Below, in pieces: positions 53,284-61,565 of a stretch of 64,000 nucleotides of DNA. This DNA comes from Mycobacterium aquaticum. GTDB taxonomy: Bacteria; Actinomycetota; Actinomycetes; Mycobacteriales; Mycobacteriaceae. The notes beneath the pieces were generated by a model. It saw nothing but the letters and a program-made list of their open reading frames with translations, ran no database searches and had not been told where the DNA came from. Position 1 is the first letter of the stretch. Every line of letters begins with the position of its first letter. The stretch spans positions 84,564 through 148,563 of the forward strand of contig NZ_MVHF01000012.1 in assembly GCF_002086485.1 (NCBI RefSeq), written 5' to 3'. Made by a program: the position numbers and the translations under genes.

Positions 53284-54849
53284 TCAGCGATTCTCCTGCC
53301 GCTGCAGCAGGTCATGTCCCCGCACTGCGAAAATCAGCGCCTGCCGGGTGTCGGGGTCGTCCAGAGACCGGCCGAGCAGGCTGGTGATGCGTTCCAGCCG
53401 GTAGTAGAGCGTGCGACGCTGCACGTAGAGCTGCTGGGCGGCCTGCGACTTGTTGCCGTCACACGACAGGTAGGTGCGCAGCGTCGGCAACAGCGGACTG
53501 GTCGAGTTGGCGTCGTGTTTGAGCAGCGGGCCCAGCTCGTCCTCGATGTAGCGGGCCAGCTCGGGACCGCCGGCCAGCGAAGCGAGCAGCCTCAGCACGC
53601 CGAGATCGTCGAAGCGGTGCACGGCCTTGTCGGGGCGCGCCGCGGCCACCGACGCCGCGCTGCGGGCCTGATCGACCGCGGTACGCAGTTGCCCGGGACT
53701 GACCGGGCGACTGATCCCCGCCCGCACGTTGGCCGCCGACAACCGTTGGACCACTTGCTTTTCCGAGCTGGTCCGGGACAGGCCCATGATCGCCAGCGTG
53801 TGCTCCCCGAGGTCGGCCACGACGGCGGGCACGTGCAGGGACCGGCAGAGCTCCTCCATCGCCTCGTCACTCGTGGCGCCCGGCGGGGTCTCCTTGCACA
53901 CGTAGACCGCCAGCAGTGCGCGGTCCCGCAGATCGCGGCCGATCCTCATGGCCCTGGTCACGAAGGACTCGCCGGAGATGTCACCCAGCAGCAACCGGTT
54001 CACCAGCGCGTTCTGTCGTTGCGCCGATTTGGCGCCACTCTCGCGCGCACCGAGCAGTGCGATCGCGATACCGTCGGTGGCTCGGTCCAATGCGTAGCCC
54101 GCGGTACCGGCCAGCGGGCTTCCGCCGTGCAGCACATGCAGCCACCCCCAGCGCTCACCGCGCAGCACCACCGCTCGTCGCGTGCAGTTGTGGGCGGAGT
54201 TGGCGTTGCTCGCGTCGCCACCGACGGTGTCGTGGTCGATGCGCGAATGGTGTTCCCACTCGGCGAGCACGGCGTCGCCGTCGGGCGACGCCCCGGAATA
54301 CGCGATGACCTGGCGGGTCGCGTCCTCCAGCACCACCGGGTGACCGACCTCGGCGGCCAGCGCGTCGGTGAACAACACCGGATCTCGCCCGGCCAGCAGC
54401 AGTTGCATGAAGGTGGCGTTGAGCCGTTCGTATGCGCTGAGGTCGAGCACCCGCTGGTCGACGATCGACTCGTGTACCTGCGCCGAGACCTCGACGAACG
54501 GCAGCTCACCCGCCAGTCCGACCAACGGGAAGCCTCGCTCGCACGCCGCGTCGATCAGCGGTTGCGGCATGCTGTCGAACGCCCGGCCGCTGAGTTCGAT
54601 GACCAGCACCGCGGCTTGTGCGTCGGCGATCTCGGTGAGGTAGCGTCGCTGCCGCTCGGGGGTCGATCCGATGCCCAGTCCCGCGGTCAGCAGCATCTCG
54701 CCGCCGGTGAGAAACCGTGCGATATCGGGCACTTCGGTCGGATGGACCCAGCGGACCGTGCGGTCGAGGTTTTCCTCGCCGGCGTAGACGTGCAGCGGTA
54801 CCCGGCTGAACACTTCGAGTTGCAGCGCTGCCTGCACCGTCATCGCCAT
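53284..54849 (-). CDS. PucR family transcriptional regulator
   Basis: The 521-residue protein has an N-terminal PucR domain (about 5-125), a central GGDEF-like region (about 290-400) and a C-terminal PucR helix-turn-helix (about 455-515) with Y-L-S-C-D-G-N-K-S-Q-A-A-Q-Q-L-Y-V-Q-R-R-T-L-Y-Y-R-L. These regulators usually activate catabolic operons. GGAGGATC before the ATG at 54849 decides the start over upstream in-frame candidates. It sits inside the cluster between GMC-OYE-MFS and the divergent ThDP gene. TTGYRCA-type motifs near its own gene, GMC, AKR and the HisD-like operon are candidate sites. Confidence 0.9.
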   Translation of the reverse strand: MAMTVQAALQLEVFSRVPLHVYAGEENLDRTVRWVHPTEVPDIARFLTGGEMLLTAGLGIGSTPERQRRYLTEIADAQAAVLVIELSGRAFDSMPQPLIDAACERGFPLVGLAGELPFVEVSAQVHESIVDQRVLDLSAYERLNATFMQLLLAGRDPVLFTDALAAEVGHPVVLEDATRQVIAYSGASPDGDAVLAEWEHHSRIDHDTVGGDASNANSAHNCTRRAVVLRGERWGWLHVLHGGSPLAGTAGYALDRATDGIAIALLGARESGAKSAQRQNALVNRLLLGDISGESFVTRAMRIGRDLRDRALLAVYVCKETPPGATSDEAMEELCRSLHVPAVVADLGEHTLAIMGLSRTSSEKQVVQRLSAANVRAGISRPVSPGQLRTAVDQARSAASVAAARPDKAVHRFDDLGVLRLLASLAGGPELARYIEDELGPLLKHDANSTSPLLPTLRTYLSCDGNKSQAAQQLYVQRRTLYYRLERITSLLGRSLDDPDTRQALIFAVRGHDLLQRQENR

Positions 54850-54901
54850 GGTGATCCTCCGCTTCTCCAGGGACGATTCAAGCAGTGACACTCCCGTCAA
54901 C

Positions 54902-54932
54902 CTGTGCAGCAACTTGCTCATCCGCTGCGCAA
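54902..54932. promoter_or_regulatory. Paired CTGTGCAG and CTGCGCAA motifs between PucR and the ThDP gene
   Basis: CTGTGCAG (54902-54909) and CTGCGCAA (54925-54932) are centred 23 nt apart in the divergent control region. They match the core of the sites at 48288, 53271 and 58878. Confidence 0.45.
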
Positions 54933-55023
54933 ACTGAGTCTAACGACCGGTGTCGACCAGTGGGCAGACTGGCGTCAGGCTGTATCTATCCCGAATAGTC
55001 ACCCGACACGAAGGACACTCATC

Positions 55024-56808
55024 ATGCCCAGGCTCAACGGCGGACAGGTCATCGCCCGCATTCTCAAGGAGTACGGCGTCCCCTACGTCGCAGGCATTCC
55101 CGGCCACGGCATCTGGGGTCTGATGGACGCGTTCAACGAGGACGAGTCCAAGATCCCGTTCATCCAGACCTACCACGAGCAGAGCGCGGTCCACCTGGCC
55201 GACGGGTTCTACCGGGTGTCCGGCAAGCCGATGGCTGCGGTGACCTCGATCGGTGCGGGCGCGTCCAACACAGTGCTCGGCCTGGCCACCGCCTACAGCG
55301 ACTCCACCAGCGTGCTGGTGATCACCGGAGGCCCCCCGCGCCACATGCGTGGCCGCGGCGTGCTCCAAGAGCTGGAACGCCAGAAGGACAACGGCTTTCC
55401 TCAAGTGGCAGAAGCGGTTTCGAAGCGCAGCTGGGTGGCCAACAGCATCGAGGACCTGCCGTTCATCATGCACCGCGCGTTCAGCACGATGCTGACCGGC
55501 CGGCGCGGCCCGGCCCACATCGAGGTGCCGTGGGATCTGCACGCCGAGACCGCCGAGGTGAACTTCCACGATCTGGCCCGCCGCCTTCCGGTGGGTCTGC
55601 AGTACCCCGATCCCGAGGCGATCGAACGTGCCGTGGCGCTGCTGGCCACCGCCAAGCGACCGGTGATCGTGGTCGGTGGCGGCGCGATCAGCGCCTACGC
55701 CACCGATGAGGTGCGGGCACTGGCCGAAGGCCTCGACATCCCCGTGGTGACCACGTGGAACGGCAAGAGCGCGTTCCCCGAGGACCACGACCTGTTCGTG
55801 GGCAGCGTCGGGCAGACCGGCACCATCCACGGCAACTACCTGGCCGCCAACGCCGACGTCGTGGTGTCCATCGGTTGTCGGTTCACCGACTGGTCCGCAT
55901 CGAGTTACGCCAAGGGACAGTCGTTCTCGTTCCCGCCTGCCAAACTCATCCACATCGACATCGACCCGCACGAGATCGGCAAGATCTACCCCGCCGAGGT
56001 CGGCATCCTGGCCGACGCCAAGCCCGCGGTGGCCGCGATCGTGGCCTCGCTGCCCGCCAAGCCTGACCGCACCGAGTACCTCGCCGAGGTCGCGCAACGC
56101 AAGGCCGACTGGGAGGCCGAGTTGGCAGGCCGCCGCGACACCGACCGCTTCCCGTTCACGCTGCAGCGTCCACTGGCCGCGTTGCGCAACGTGATGGACC
56201 GCAGCGGCATCGTGCTGGTGGGTTCGGGCAACACCCAGGGCGCGGTCAAGCAGACGTTCCCGGTGTATGAGCCGCGCACGCACCTCACCACCGGCGGGTT
56301 CTCGTCGATGGGTTGGCCGGTACCGGCGGCATTGGGCGCCAAGCTGGCCGCCCCGGAACGTCAGGTTGCGACCATCACCGGTGACGGCGATTTTCTGATG
56401 ACCGCCCAGGAGATCGGCGTGGCCATCCAGCATGACATCCCGGTGGTGTTCATCGTGCAGGACAACTCGGGGTACATCTCCATCCGCGGCGGCCAGCGCA
56501 ACGCCACCGACCGCATCATCGGCACCGAGTTCAACCGGCCCGACGGCACGCCGTACAGCCCGAGCTTCAAGGCCTTTGGCGAATCATTCGGACTCGAATC
56601 GTTCCGGGTGGAGTCAGCCGCCGATCTGGAGCCGACGTTCAAGCGCGCGTTCGACGCCAAAGCTCCCGTGCTGGTGGAGATCCCGACCGACCGCGACCTG
56701 GCCAGCCCGTTCGTACCCGGCTGGCTGGACTTCCCGCCGCTGCCGCACATCACCGACGAACGCGCCGACGAGTACCGCGAGCGGCGCGCCAGCGAGCAGC
56801 ACCAGTAA
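55024..56808 (+). CDS. Thiamine diphosphate-dependent enzyme (acetolactate synthase-like/ring-cleaving type)
   Basis: The 594-residue protein has the three-domain ThDP fold. E52 in Y-H-E-Q-S is the catalytic glutamate of the Pyr domain; the central domain shows V-V-G-G-G-A-I-S; the PP domain has G453-D-G and N481, 28 residues apart. The first 60 residues resemble acetolactate synthase, and relatives with this architecture include IolD and cyclohexane-1,2-dione hydrolase. It makes or breaks a C-C bond next to a carbonyl. AAGGAC precedes the ATG at 55024. The terminator after it and the SDR beyond suggest one differentially expressed operon. Confidence 0.88.
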   Translation: MPRLNGGQVIARILKEYGVPYVAGIPGHGIWGLMDAFNEDESKIPFIQTYHEQSAVHLADGFYRVSGKPMAAVTSIGAGASNTVLGLATAYSDSTSVLVITGGPPRHMRGRGVLQELERQKDNGFPQVAEAVSKRSWVANSIEDLPFIMHRAFSTMLTGRRGPAHIEVPWDLHAETAEVNFHDLARRLPVGLQYPDPEAIERAVALLATAKRPVIVVGGGAISAYATDEVRALAEGLDIPVVTTWNGKSAFPEDHDLFVGSVGQTGTIHGNYLAANADVVVSIGCRFTDWSASSYAKGQSFSFPPAKLIHIDIDPHEIGKIYPAEVGILADAKPAVAAIVASLPAKPDRTEYLAEVAQRKADWEAELAGRRDTDRFPFTLQRPLAALRNVMDRSGIVLVGSGNTQGAVKQTFPVYEPRTHLTTGGFSSMGWPVPAALGAKLAAPERQVATITGDGDFLMTAQEIGVAIQHDIPVVFIVQDNSGYISIRGGQRNATDRIIGTEFNRPDGTPYSPSFKAFGESFGLESFRVESAADLEPTFKRAFDAKAPVLVEIPTDRDLASPFVPGWLDFPPLPHITDERADEYRERRASEQHQ

Positions 56809-56818
56809 CCCCCACCGC

Positions 56819-56850
56819 AGCTCCGTCACCCGTCGATGGGTGACGGAGCT
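56819..56850 (+). terminator. Perfect hairpin between the ThDP gene and the SDR
   Basis: A 13-bp stem without mismatch (AGCTCCGTCACCC / GGGTGACGGAGCT), 6-nt loop, followed by GTTCTGT. It would reduce read-through into the SDR gene 41 nt downstream. Confidence 0.75.
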
Positions 56851-56891
56851 GTTCTGTACCAACCTCATTCACCGAGCAAGGAGCTCTGCAC

Positions 56892-57749
56892 ATGAACCGT
56901 CTCGACGGCAAGGTTGCGCTGATCACCGGAGCGGCACGGGGACAGGGCCGCTCCCACGCGTTGCGGTTGGCCGAAGAGGGAGCCGATATCATCGCTCTCG
57001 ACGTGTGCCGCCAGATCGACACGGTCCCCTATCCGATGGCCGATCTCGACGACCTGGCCACCACGGTCGACCTCATCAAGAGCCGGGGCCGACGCATCTT
57101 CGCCGCCGAGGTCGATGTGAGGGACCTGCCCGGGCTGCAGGAGGCCGTGGCCGCCGGTGTGGCCGAACTGGGCCGGCTCGACATCGTGGTGGCCAACGCG
57201 GGCACGCTCAACGACACCGCACCGCTGTGGGAGCTCTCCGAGCAGCAGTTCCAGGACCAGATCGATGTGAACCTGACCGGGGTGTGGAAGACCATCAAGG
57301 CGACGGTGCCAACCCTGTTGCGGCAGAACGAGGGTGGGGTCGTGATTCTCATCAGCTCGATATCCGGGCTGACCGTGGAACTCAACGTCGGGCACTACGC
57401 GGCGGCCAAGCACGGCGTCAACGGTCTCATGCGCACCCTGTCAGGTGAGCTCGCGCCGTACGGGATCCGGGTCAACTCGATCAACCCGACGAACGTCAAC
57501 ACCCTGATGATCAACAACCCGCGCTACAACCGGCTGTTCGCGGGCGGCAAGGAGGGCGCGACCCAGGAGGATGCGCTGCCCGCGCTCACCGCGATGCACG
57601 CGTTGCCGGTCCCCTTCCTGGAGCCCGTCGACGTCAGCAACGCCGTGGTGTATCTGGCCTCCGACGACGGCCGCTACATCACCGGCACCGCACACGTCGT
57701 CGACGCGGGTGCCCTGAACCCATTCAAGGCACCCCATCTCAGCACGTAA
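56892..57749 (+). CDS. Mycofactocin-coupled SDR family oxidoreductase
   Basis: The 285-residue SDR shares the mycofactocin-type features of the one at 40274: G-A-A-R-G-Q-G-R-S-H-A, an insertion after strand 2 (I-D-T-V-P-Y-P-M-A-D-L-D-D-L-A-T-T), Y-A-A-A-K-H-G-V and P-V-P-F-L-E-P-V-D-V-S-N-A-V. It would oxidise an alcohol and pass electrons to mycofactocin. AAGGAG precedes the ATG at 56892. It follows the ThDP gene and converges with the AKR gene (6 nt apart). Confidence 0.92.
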   Translation: MNRLDGKVALITGAARGQGRSHALRLAEEGADIIALDVCRQIDTVPYPMADLDDLATTVDLIKSRGRRIFAAEVDVRDLPGLQEAVAAGVAELGRLDIVVANAGTLNDTAPLWELSEQQFQDQIDVNLTGVWKTIKATVPTLLRQNEGGVVILISSISGLTVELNVGHYAAAKHGVNGLMRTLSGELAPYGIRVNSINPTNVNTLMINNPRYNRLFAGGKEGATQEDALPALTAMHALPVPFLEPVDVSNAVVYLASDDGRYITGTAHVVDAGALNPFKAPHLST

Positions 57750-57755
57750 CCGCGC

Positions 57756-58769
57756 TCAGGGAGTGGGTGCGTCGTCACGGATCAGGCCGGCCGCGCACAG
57801 GTCGGCCCAGATCTGCTGCGGCACCGGCGATTCGAACAACTCGGCGTTGCGCACCTGCTGGCGACGGTTGCGCGCGCCGAGGCAGATGCTGGTCACCACC
57901 GGGTGTGCGTAGGCGAACTGCACGGCCACAGCGGGCAACGCCACCCCGTGCTCGCGGCAGATCTGTTCGAGGTCAGCGGCTTTCGTCATGATCTCGGCTG
58001 GTGCCGGACCGTAGTTGAACCGGGCTCCCTCGACGGGCCCGGTGGCCAGCACACCGCTGTTGTAGACGCCGCCCAGCACGATGCCGATACCGCGTTCGGC
58101 GCACAGCGGGAACAACGTGTCGAGAGGTTCCTGCTCCAGCAGCGTGTACCGGCCCGCGAGCAGGCAGATGTCGACATCGGTGGCCTTGACCGCCTCGACC
58201 ATCACATCGGTCTCGTTGACGCCGAACCCGATGGCCCGCACCACGCCTTGATCGCGCAGTGACTCCAGCGCCGGGAAGGCACTCACCACGGCCTGCCGGA
58301 ACAGCTCGGGCTGCGCCGCACCGTGCGTGTAGTGATCGCAGTCGTGGATGAACAGCATGTCGAACCGATCGGTGAGCATCCGCTGCATGCTCTGTTCGAC
58401 CGCCCGCATGACTCCGTCATAGCTGTAGTCGAATTCGGCCACGAACGGCGGGATTTCGAGGTACTGGCCGTTGCTGGTCGGCGCATCGATCTCCGGTCGC
58501 AGTACCCGGCCCACCTTGGTGGACAGCACGGTATCGGCGCGGTCGCGGTCACGTAGCGCATGCCCGAGCCGGTATTCACTGAGCCCGTTGCCGTATCCGG
58601 GTGCGGTGTCGAAATACCGCATGCCCTGCTCCCACGCGAAATCGACGAGTTCACGGGCCTCGGCGTCGGTGAACACCCCGTTGAAGTTCCCGATCGGCGC
58701 GCCGCCGTAGCCGATCGCGGTGAACTCCAGGCCCGACCGTTCGTGTACGCGGGTATCCGACAGCTTCAT
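57756..58769 (-). CDS. Aldo/keto reductase (aldose dehydrogenase-type)
   Basis: The 337-residue TIM barrel has the AKR tetrad: D54 and Y59 in F-D-T-A-P-G-Y-G, K85 in S-T-K-V-G-R and H142 in F-I-H-D-C-D. The G-N-G-L-S-E-Y-R-L-G run resembles D-threo-aldose/L-fucose dehydrogenases and pyridoxal 4-dehydrogenase. These act on cyclic hemiacetals with NAD(P). GAAGGCGAGG precedes the ATG at 58769. A CTGCACAA motif lies 109 nt upstream. Confidence 0.9.
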   Translation of the reverse strand: MKLSDTRVHERSGLEFTAIGYGGAPIGNFNGVFTDAEARELVDFAWEQGMRYFDTAPGYGNGLSEYRLGHALRDRDRADTVLSTKVGRVLRPEIDAPTSNGQYLEIPPFVAEFDYSYDGVMRAVEQSMQRMLTDRFDMLFIHDCDHYTHGAAQPELFRQAVVSAFPALESLRDQGVVRAIGFGVNETDVMVEAVKATDVDICLLAGRYTLLEQEPLDTLFPLCAERGIGIVLGGVYNSGVLATGPVEGARFNYGPAPAEIMTKAADLEQICREHGVALPAVAVQFAYAHPVVTSICLGARNRRQQVRNAELFESPVPQQIWADLCAAGLIRDDAPTP

Positions 58770-58877
58770 GACGACCTCGCCTTCCGGGGCCCGGACGGTA
58801 CCGGACCTTTGCTTTCGACGGTACGGTCGCCATCCGTCGCACAGTCGACACAGTGTGCGAAATTCTTTGTCCACCAA

Positions 58878-58885
58878 CTGCACAA
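58878..58885. promoter_or_regulatory. CTGCACAA motif upstream of the AKR gene
   Basis: Core match to the PucR-cluster motif, 109 nt before the AKR start; overlaps the first bases upstream of the stop of the 58892 gene on the same strand. Weaker than the sites at 48288 and 53271. Confidence 0.3.
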
Positions 58886-58891
58886 CGATGG

Positions 58892-59314
58892 TTATCGATC
58901 GAGGATCCACTCCCTCGCCCGTGCGATGGTGGCCTCGGGTTCGAAAGAATCAGCCTGCCAGGTCGTCGCCCGGACCTCACCGCGGTTGCCGTAGCTCTGC
59001 ATGATGCGGACGTGGTGAGGCAGGGTGACGAAGCGCTGCAGGGCTTCCTCGTCGGTCCACACCGAGATCGAGCCGGTGCGACCGGATGTGGGCATGCTCC
59101 ACAGCCACAACCCGATGGCTCCGGGCATGGCGTACCAGCCCTCCCGCATCCGCAGCCCCTTGACAGCGATGCCGGGCATATCGCGCCGATGCCGCGTGGT
59201 GTACTCGGTGACGCTGACGATGACGGGATTGTCGGCCGGGTCAACGGGTCCGGGCATCCATGAGGTGACGAGCGGCTGGGCAAGTGCCGTCGGAATATCG
59301 GTGATCGCAGTCAT
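58892..59314 (-). CDS. Hypothetical protein, dimeric alpha-beta barrel-like, 140 aa
   Basis: The order of strands and helices (V-I-V-S-V-T-E-Y, then G-L-W-L-W-S, then I-S-V-W-T-D-E-E-A-L-Q-R-F-V) fits small ABM/DUF3291-like dimeric alpha-beta barrel proteins. This is a fold-level guess. The ATG at 59314 is divergent from the MocR gene at 59344, with a GGTCC/GGACC palindrome in the gap, so it is probably a MocR target. Function unknown. Confidence 0.6.
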   Translation of the reverse strand: MTAITDIPTALAQPLVTSWMPGPVDPADNPVIVSVTEYTTRHRRDMPGIAVKGLRMREGWYAMPGAIGLWLWSMPTSGRTGSISVWTDEEALQRFVTLPHHVRIMQSYGNRGEVRATTWQADSFEPEATIARAREWILDR

Positions 59315-59315
59315 G

Positions 59316-59337
59316 AGGTCCAGAGTGGACCTAAGAT
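59316..59337. promoter_or_regulatory. AGGTCC-AGAGT-GGACCT palindrome and TAAGAT -10 box at the second MocR
   Basis: The inverted repeat (59316-59332) abuts TAAGAT (59332-59337). That -10 box places transcription at the GTG at 59344, so the MocR mRNA is probably leaderless. The half-site equals that near the first MocR. Confidence 0.55.
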
Positions 59338-59343
59338 TGGTGC

Positions 59344-60765
59344 GTGTCAGGAGCCAATCTTGACGGTCTTGAACAGACCAATTCTGCAGACTCCGGATTC
59401 CCTCCGGATCTACTGCTCACGCTCGATCGGTCATCGCGTACGGGGCTCGCCGCCCAACTCCAGTACCAGTTGCGCAGCTCGATTCAGCACGGCCGACTCC
59501 CGGCCGGAACGCTGCTGCCGCCGTCGCGCCTCCTCGCCGAACAGCTCGGCGTGGCCCGCAGCGTCGTCGTCGCCGCGTACGAACTTCTCGCATCGGACGG
59601 TTACCTCACCACGCGACAAGGGTCGGGTACCCGGGTCCGGCCGGTCGCCACACAGCCGCCATCGCGAACCTCGACCGTCGCATCGCGGTACATCCCGCTG
59701 CTCGGCGGCATACCCGACCCGGCATTGTTCCCGCGTACGGAGTGGCTTCGGCACTACCGCGCCGCGCTCACCGAAACTCCGAATGACCAACTCTCCTACC
59801 CCAATCCGCTGGGCACATCCGCCCTGCGCGAGGCTCTTGCCGGCTACCTCACGCGCGTCCGAGGAGTCGCGACCGCACCTGATCACCTGCTTGTCACCTC
59901 GGGCCTGACCCAAGCGGTGGTCCTGGTGGCCCGCGCCCTACAGGCCCGGGGATACGGTGCCATCGCGGTCGAGGATCCAGGGTTCGCCTTCCACCGCGAC
60001 GCAATCGTCAACACAGGCCTGCGAGCCGTGCCCGTACCCGTCGACGATGACGGACTCGATGTGGGCCGGCTGGCCGAACTCGACGTTGGCGCGGTGCTTT
60101 TGGCGCCCGCGCATTCGTATCCCACCGGGGCGGTGTTGAGCCCAGAGCGCCGGGTGGCACTGATTTCCTGGGCCCGCCACCACGACGCGCTGATCCTCGA
60201 GGACGACTACGACGCCGAGTTCCGCTACGACCGGACGCCGGTCGGCGCCTTGCAAGGCCTCGCGCCCGACCGCGTGGCGTACGCCGGCTGCATCAGCAAA
60301 ACGTTGACCCCATCCCTGCGCCTCGGGTGGATCACCCTGCCGCCCTGGCTGATTCACGATGTCACGGTGCAGAAGCTCTACGACGACATGGGCAACTCGA
60401 CCCTCGAACAGCTGGCCCTCTCCCGGTTCGTCGAAACCGGCGGATTCAGCCGCCACCTGCGCCGGGTGAGGCCCGTCTACCGGCGCCGCCGCGACACTAC
60501 GTTGGCGGCGATCGCCGAATCGCTGCCGCAGACCGCACCCAGCGGCGTCGCCGCCGGGCTACACATCTATCTGCGCCTGCCCGCAGGCACCGATGAAGAC
60601 GCGCTGGTGCGCGCCGCTCGCACGCGGGGCCTGATCCTCTCGGGTGCCCGTGCCCACTGGGCGGATCCGGGCGCGGCGCCACCGGCCCTGGTGATCGGCT
60701 ACGGCGGGATCGGTGACTCGGCGCTGCGCGACGGCATCGCGCTCCTGGGCTCGCTCCTGCGGTGA
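59344..60765 (+). CDS. MocR/PdxR family regulator
   Basis: The 473-residue protein has a GntR winged helix (about 35-98) and an aminotransferase-like domain with E-D-D-Y-D-A-E-F and the PLP lysine in C-I-S-K-T-L-T-P-S-L-R-L-G-W. It is a PLP-binding regulator like the one at 3315 but in another context: divergent from a small barrel-like protein and convergent with an SDR gene (11 nt gap). Leaderless start from TAAGAT seems likely. Confidence 0.9.
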   Translation: MSGANLDGLEQTNSADSGFPPDLLLTLDRSSRTGLAAQLQYQLRSSIQHGRLPAGTLLPPSRLLAEQLGVARSVVVAAYELLASDGYLTTRQGSGTRVRPVATQPPSRTSTVASRYIPLLGGIPDPALFPRTEWLRHYRAALTETPNDQLSYPNPLGTSALREALAGYLTRVRGVATAPDHLLVTSGLTQAVVLVARALQARGYGAIAVEDPGFAFHRDAIVNTGLRAVPVPVDDDGLDVGRLAELDVGAVLLAPAHSYPTGAVLSPERRVALISWARHHDALILEDDYDAEFRYDRTPVGALQGLAPDRVAYAGCISKTLTPSLRLGWITLPPWLIHDVTVQKLYDDMGNSTLEQLALSRFVETGGFSRHLRRVRPVYRRRRDTTLAAIAESLPQTAPSGVAAGLHIYLRLPAGTDEDALVRAARTRGLILSGARAHWADPGAAPPALVIGYGGIGDSALRDGIALLGSLLR

Positions 60766-60776
60766 CCGGACCGTGC

Positions 60777-61493
60777 TCAGGACAGTGTGCTACCGCCGTC
60801 GACGGTCAGCACCACGCCGGTGCCGAACTCCTGCTCCATGAGGTACACGTAGGCCCGGGCGGTATCCCCCACCTCACCGATGCGCCCCGCAGGCAATTGA
60901 CTGGCGAACTGGTCGTAGATGGCCTGTCGGTCCGTCTCACTCAGCGTGTCCCACAGCGGTGTCCGAATTGGCCCCGGCGCAACGGTATTCACCCGCAGCG
61001 GGGCCAGCTCGAGGGCAAGCGCCCGCGTCATCGCGTTGACCGCACCGCACACCGCGGTCGGGAGAACGCCCAGTCCGGGCCGCTCGGCAGCGGTCCCGCT
61101 GGTCAGCGTGATCGACCCTCCCGACGTGATCCGTGGCGCGAAAACCTTGATCGCGGTGAGGGCTCCGACGAAGCGGACGAGCAGGAAACTGTTGATCGAC
61201 TCCGGCGTCAGAGCGCTCAGCGGGGCCAGTGCCAGTGCATCGCCCGCGGTGTACACCAGATGGTCGATCGCGCCGACCTCGTCGAACAGCCGGTCCGGCG
61301 CCGTCGGATCGGTGAGGTCCACGGTCGCGCCGCGGGCGTTGTCGGGCAACGTGGACAGCGCGCTATCCACGCTCGACTGCCGCCGCGAGGCCACGATCGG
61401 GATGCCACCACGCTCGGCGACAGCCGTGGCGACGCCCAACCCGATACCGGAGGTGCCGCCGATGATGAGGACGCGTGCGTTTTTCAGGCTCAT
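60777..61493 (-). CDS. SDR-fold protein lacking the catalytic Tyr/Lys
   Basis: The 238-residue protein has the SDR Rossmann core (G-G-T-S-G-I-G near 11-17; A-S-R-R after strand 2; D-L-T-D). In place of the conserved Y-x-x-x-K, the segment after S-G-T-A-A-E-R-P is L-P-T-A-V-C-G-A-V. Neither Tyr nor Lys is there, so classical SDR catalysis is unlikely. The C-terminal V-N-T-V-A-P-G-P-I-R-T-P-L-W is intact. GGTGGAG precedes the ATG at 61493. It is divergent from a LysR gene. Confidence 0.85.
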   Translation of the reverse strand: MSLKNARVLIIGGTSGIGLGVATAVAERGGIPIVASRRQSSVDSALSTLPDNARGATVDLTDPTAPDRLFDEVGAIDHLVYTAGDALALAPLSALTPESINSFLLVRFVGALTAIKVFAPRITSGGSITLTSGTAAERPGLGVLPTAVCGAVNAMTRALALELAPLRVNTVAPGPIRTPLWDTLSETDRQAIYDQFASQLPAGRIGEVGDTARAYVYLMEQEFGTGVVLTVDGGSTLS

Positions 61494-61550
61494 GGCTCCA
61501 CCGTCCGCGCAGGCGTCGCCCGCGTCCAAGACTCTTTTCGTCGCGTATCG

Positions 61551-61565
61551 ATACCCTTGGGGTAT
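61551..61565. promoter_or_regulatory. ATACCC-TTG-GGGTAT palindrome overlapping -10 and start of the LysR gene
   Basis: The left arm contains TACCCT (61552-61557), a -10 hexamer that would start transcription at the ATG at 61564; the right arm overlaps that ATG. This fits direct negative autoregulation of a leaderless LysR gene. Confidence 0.5.
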
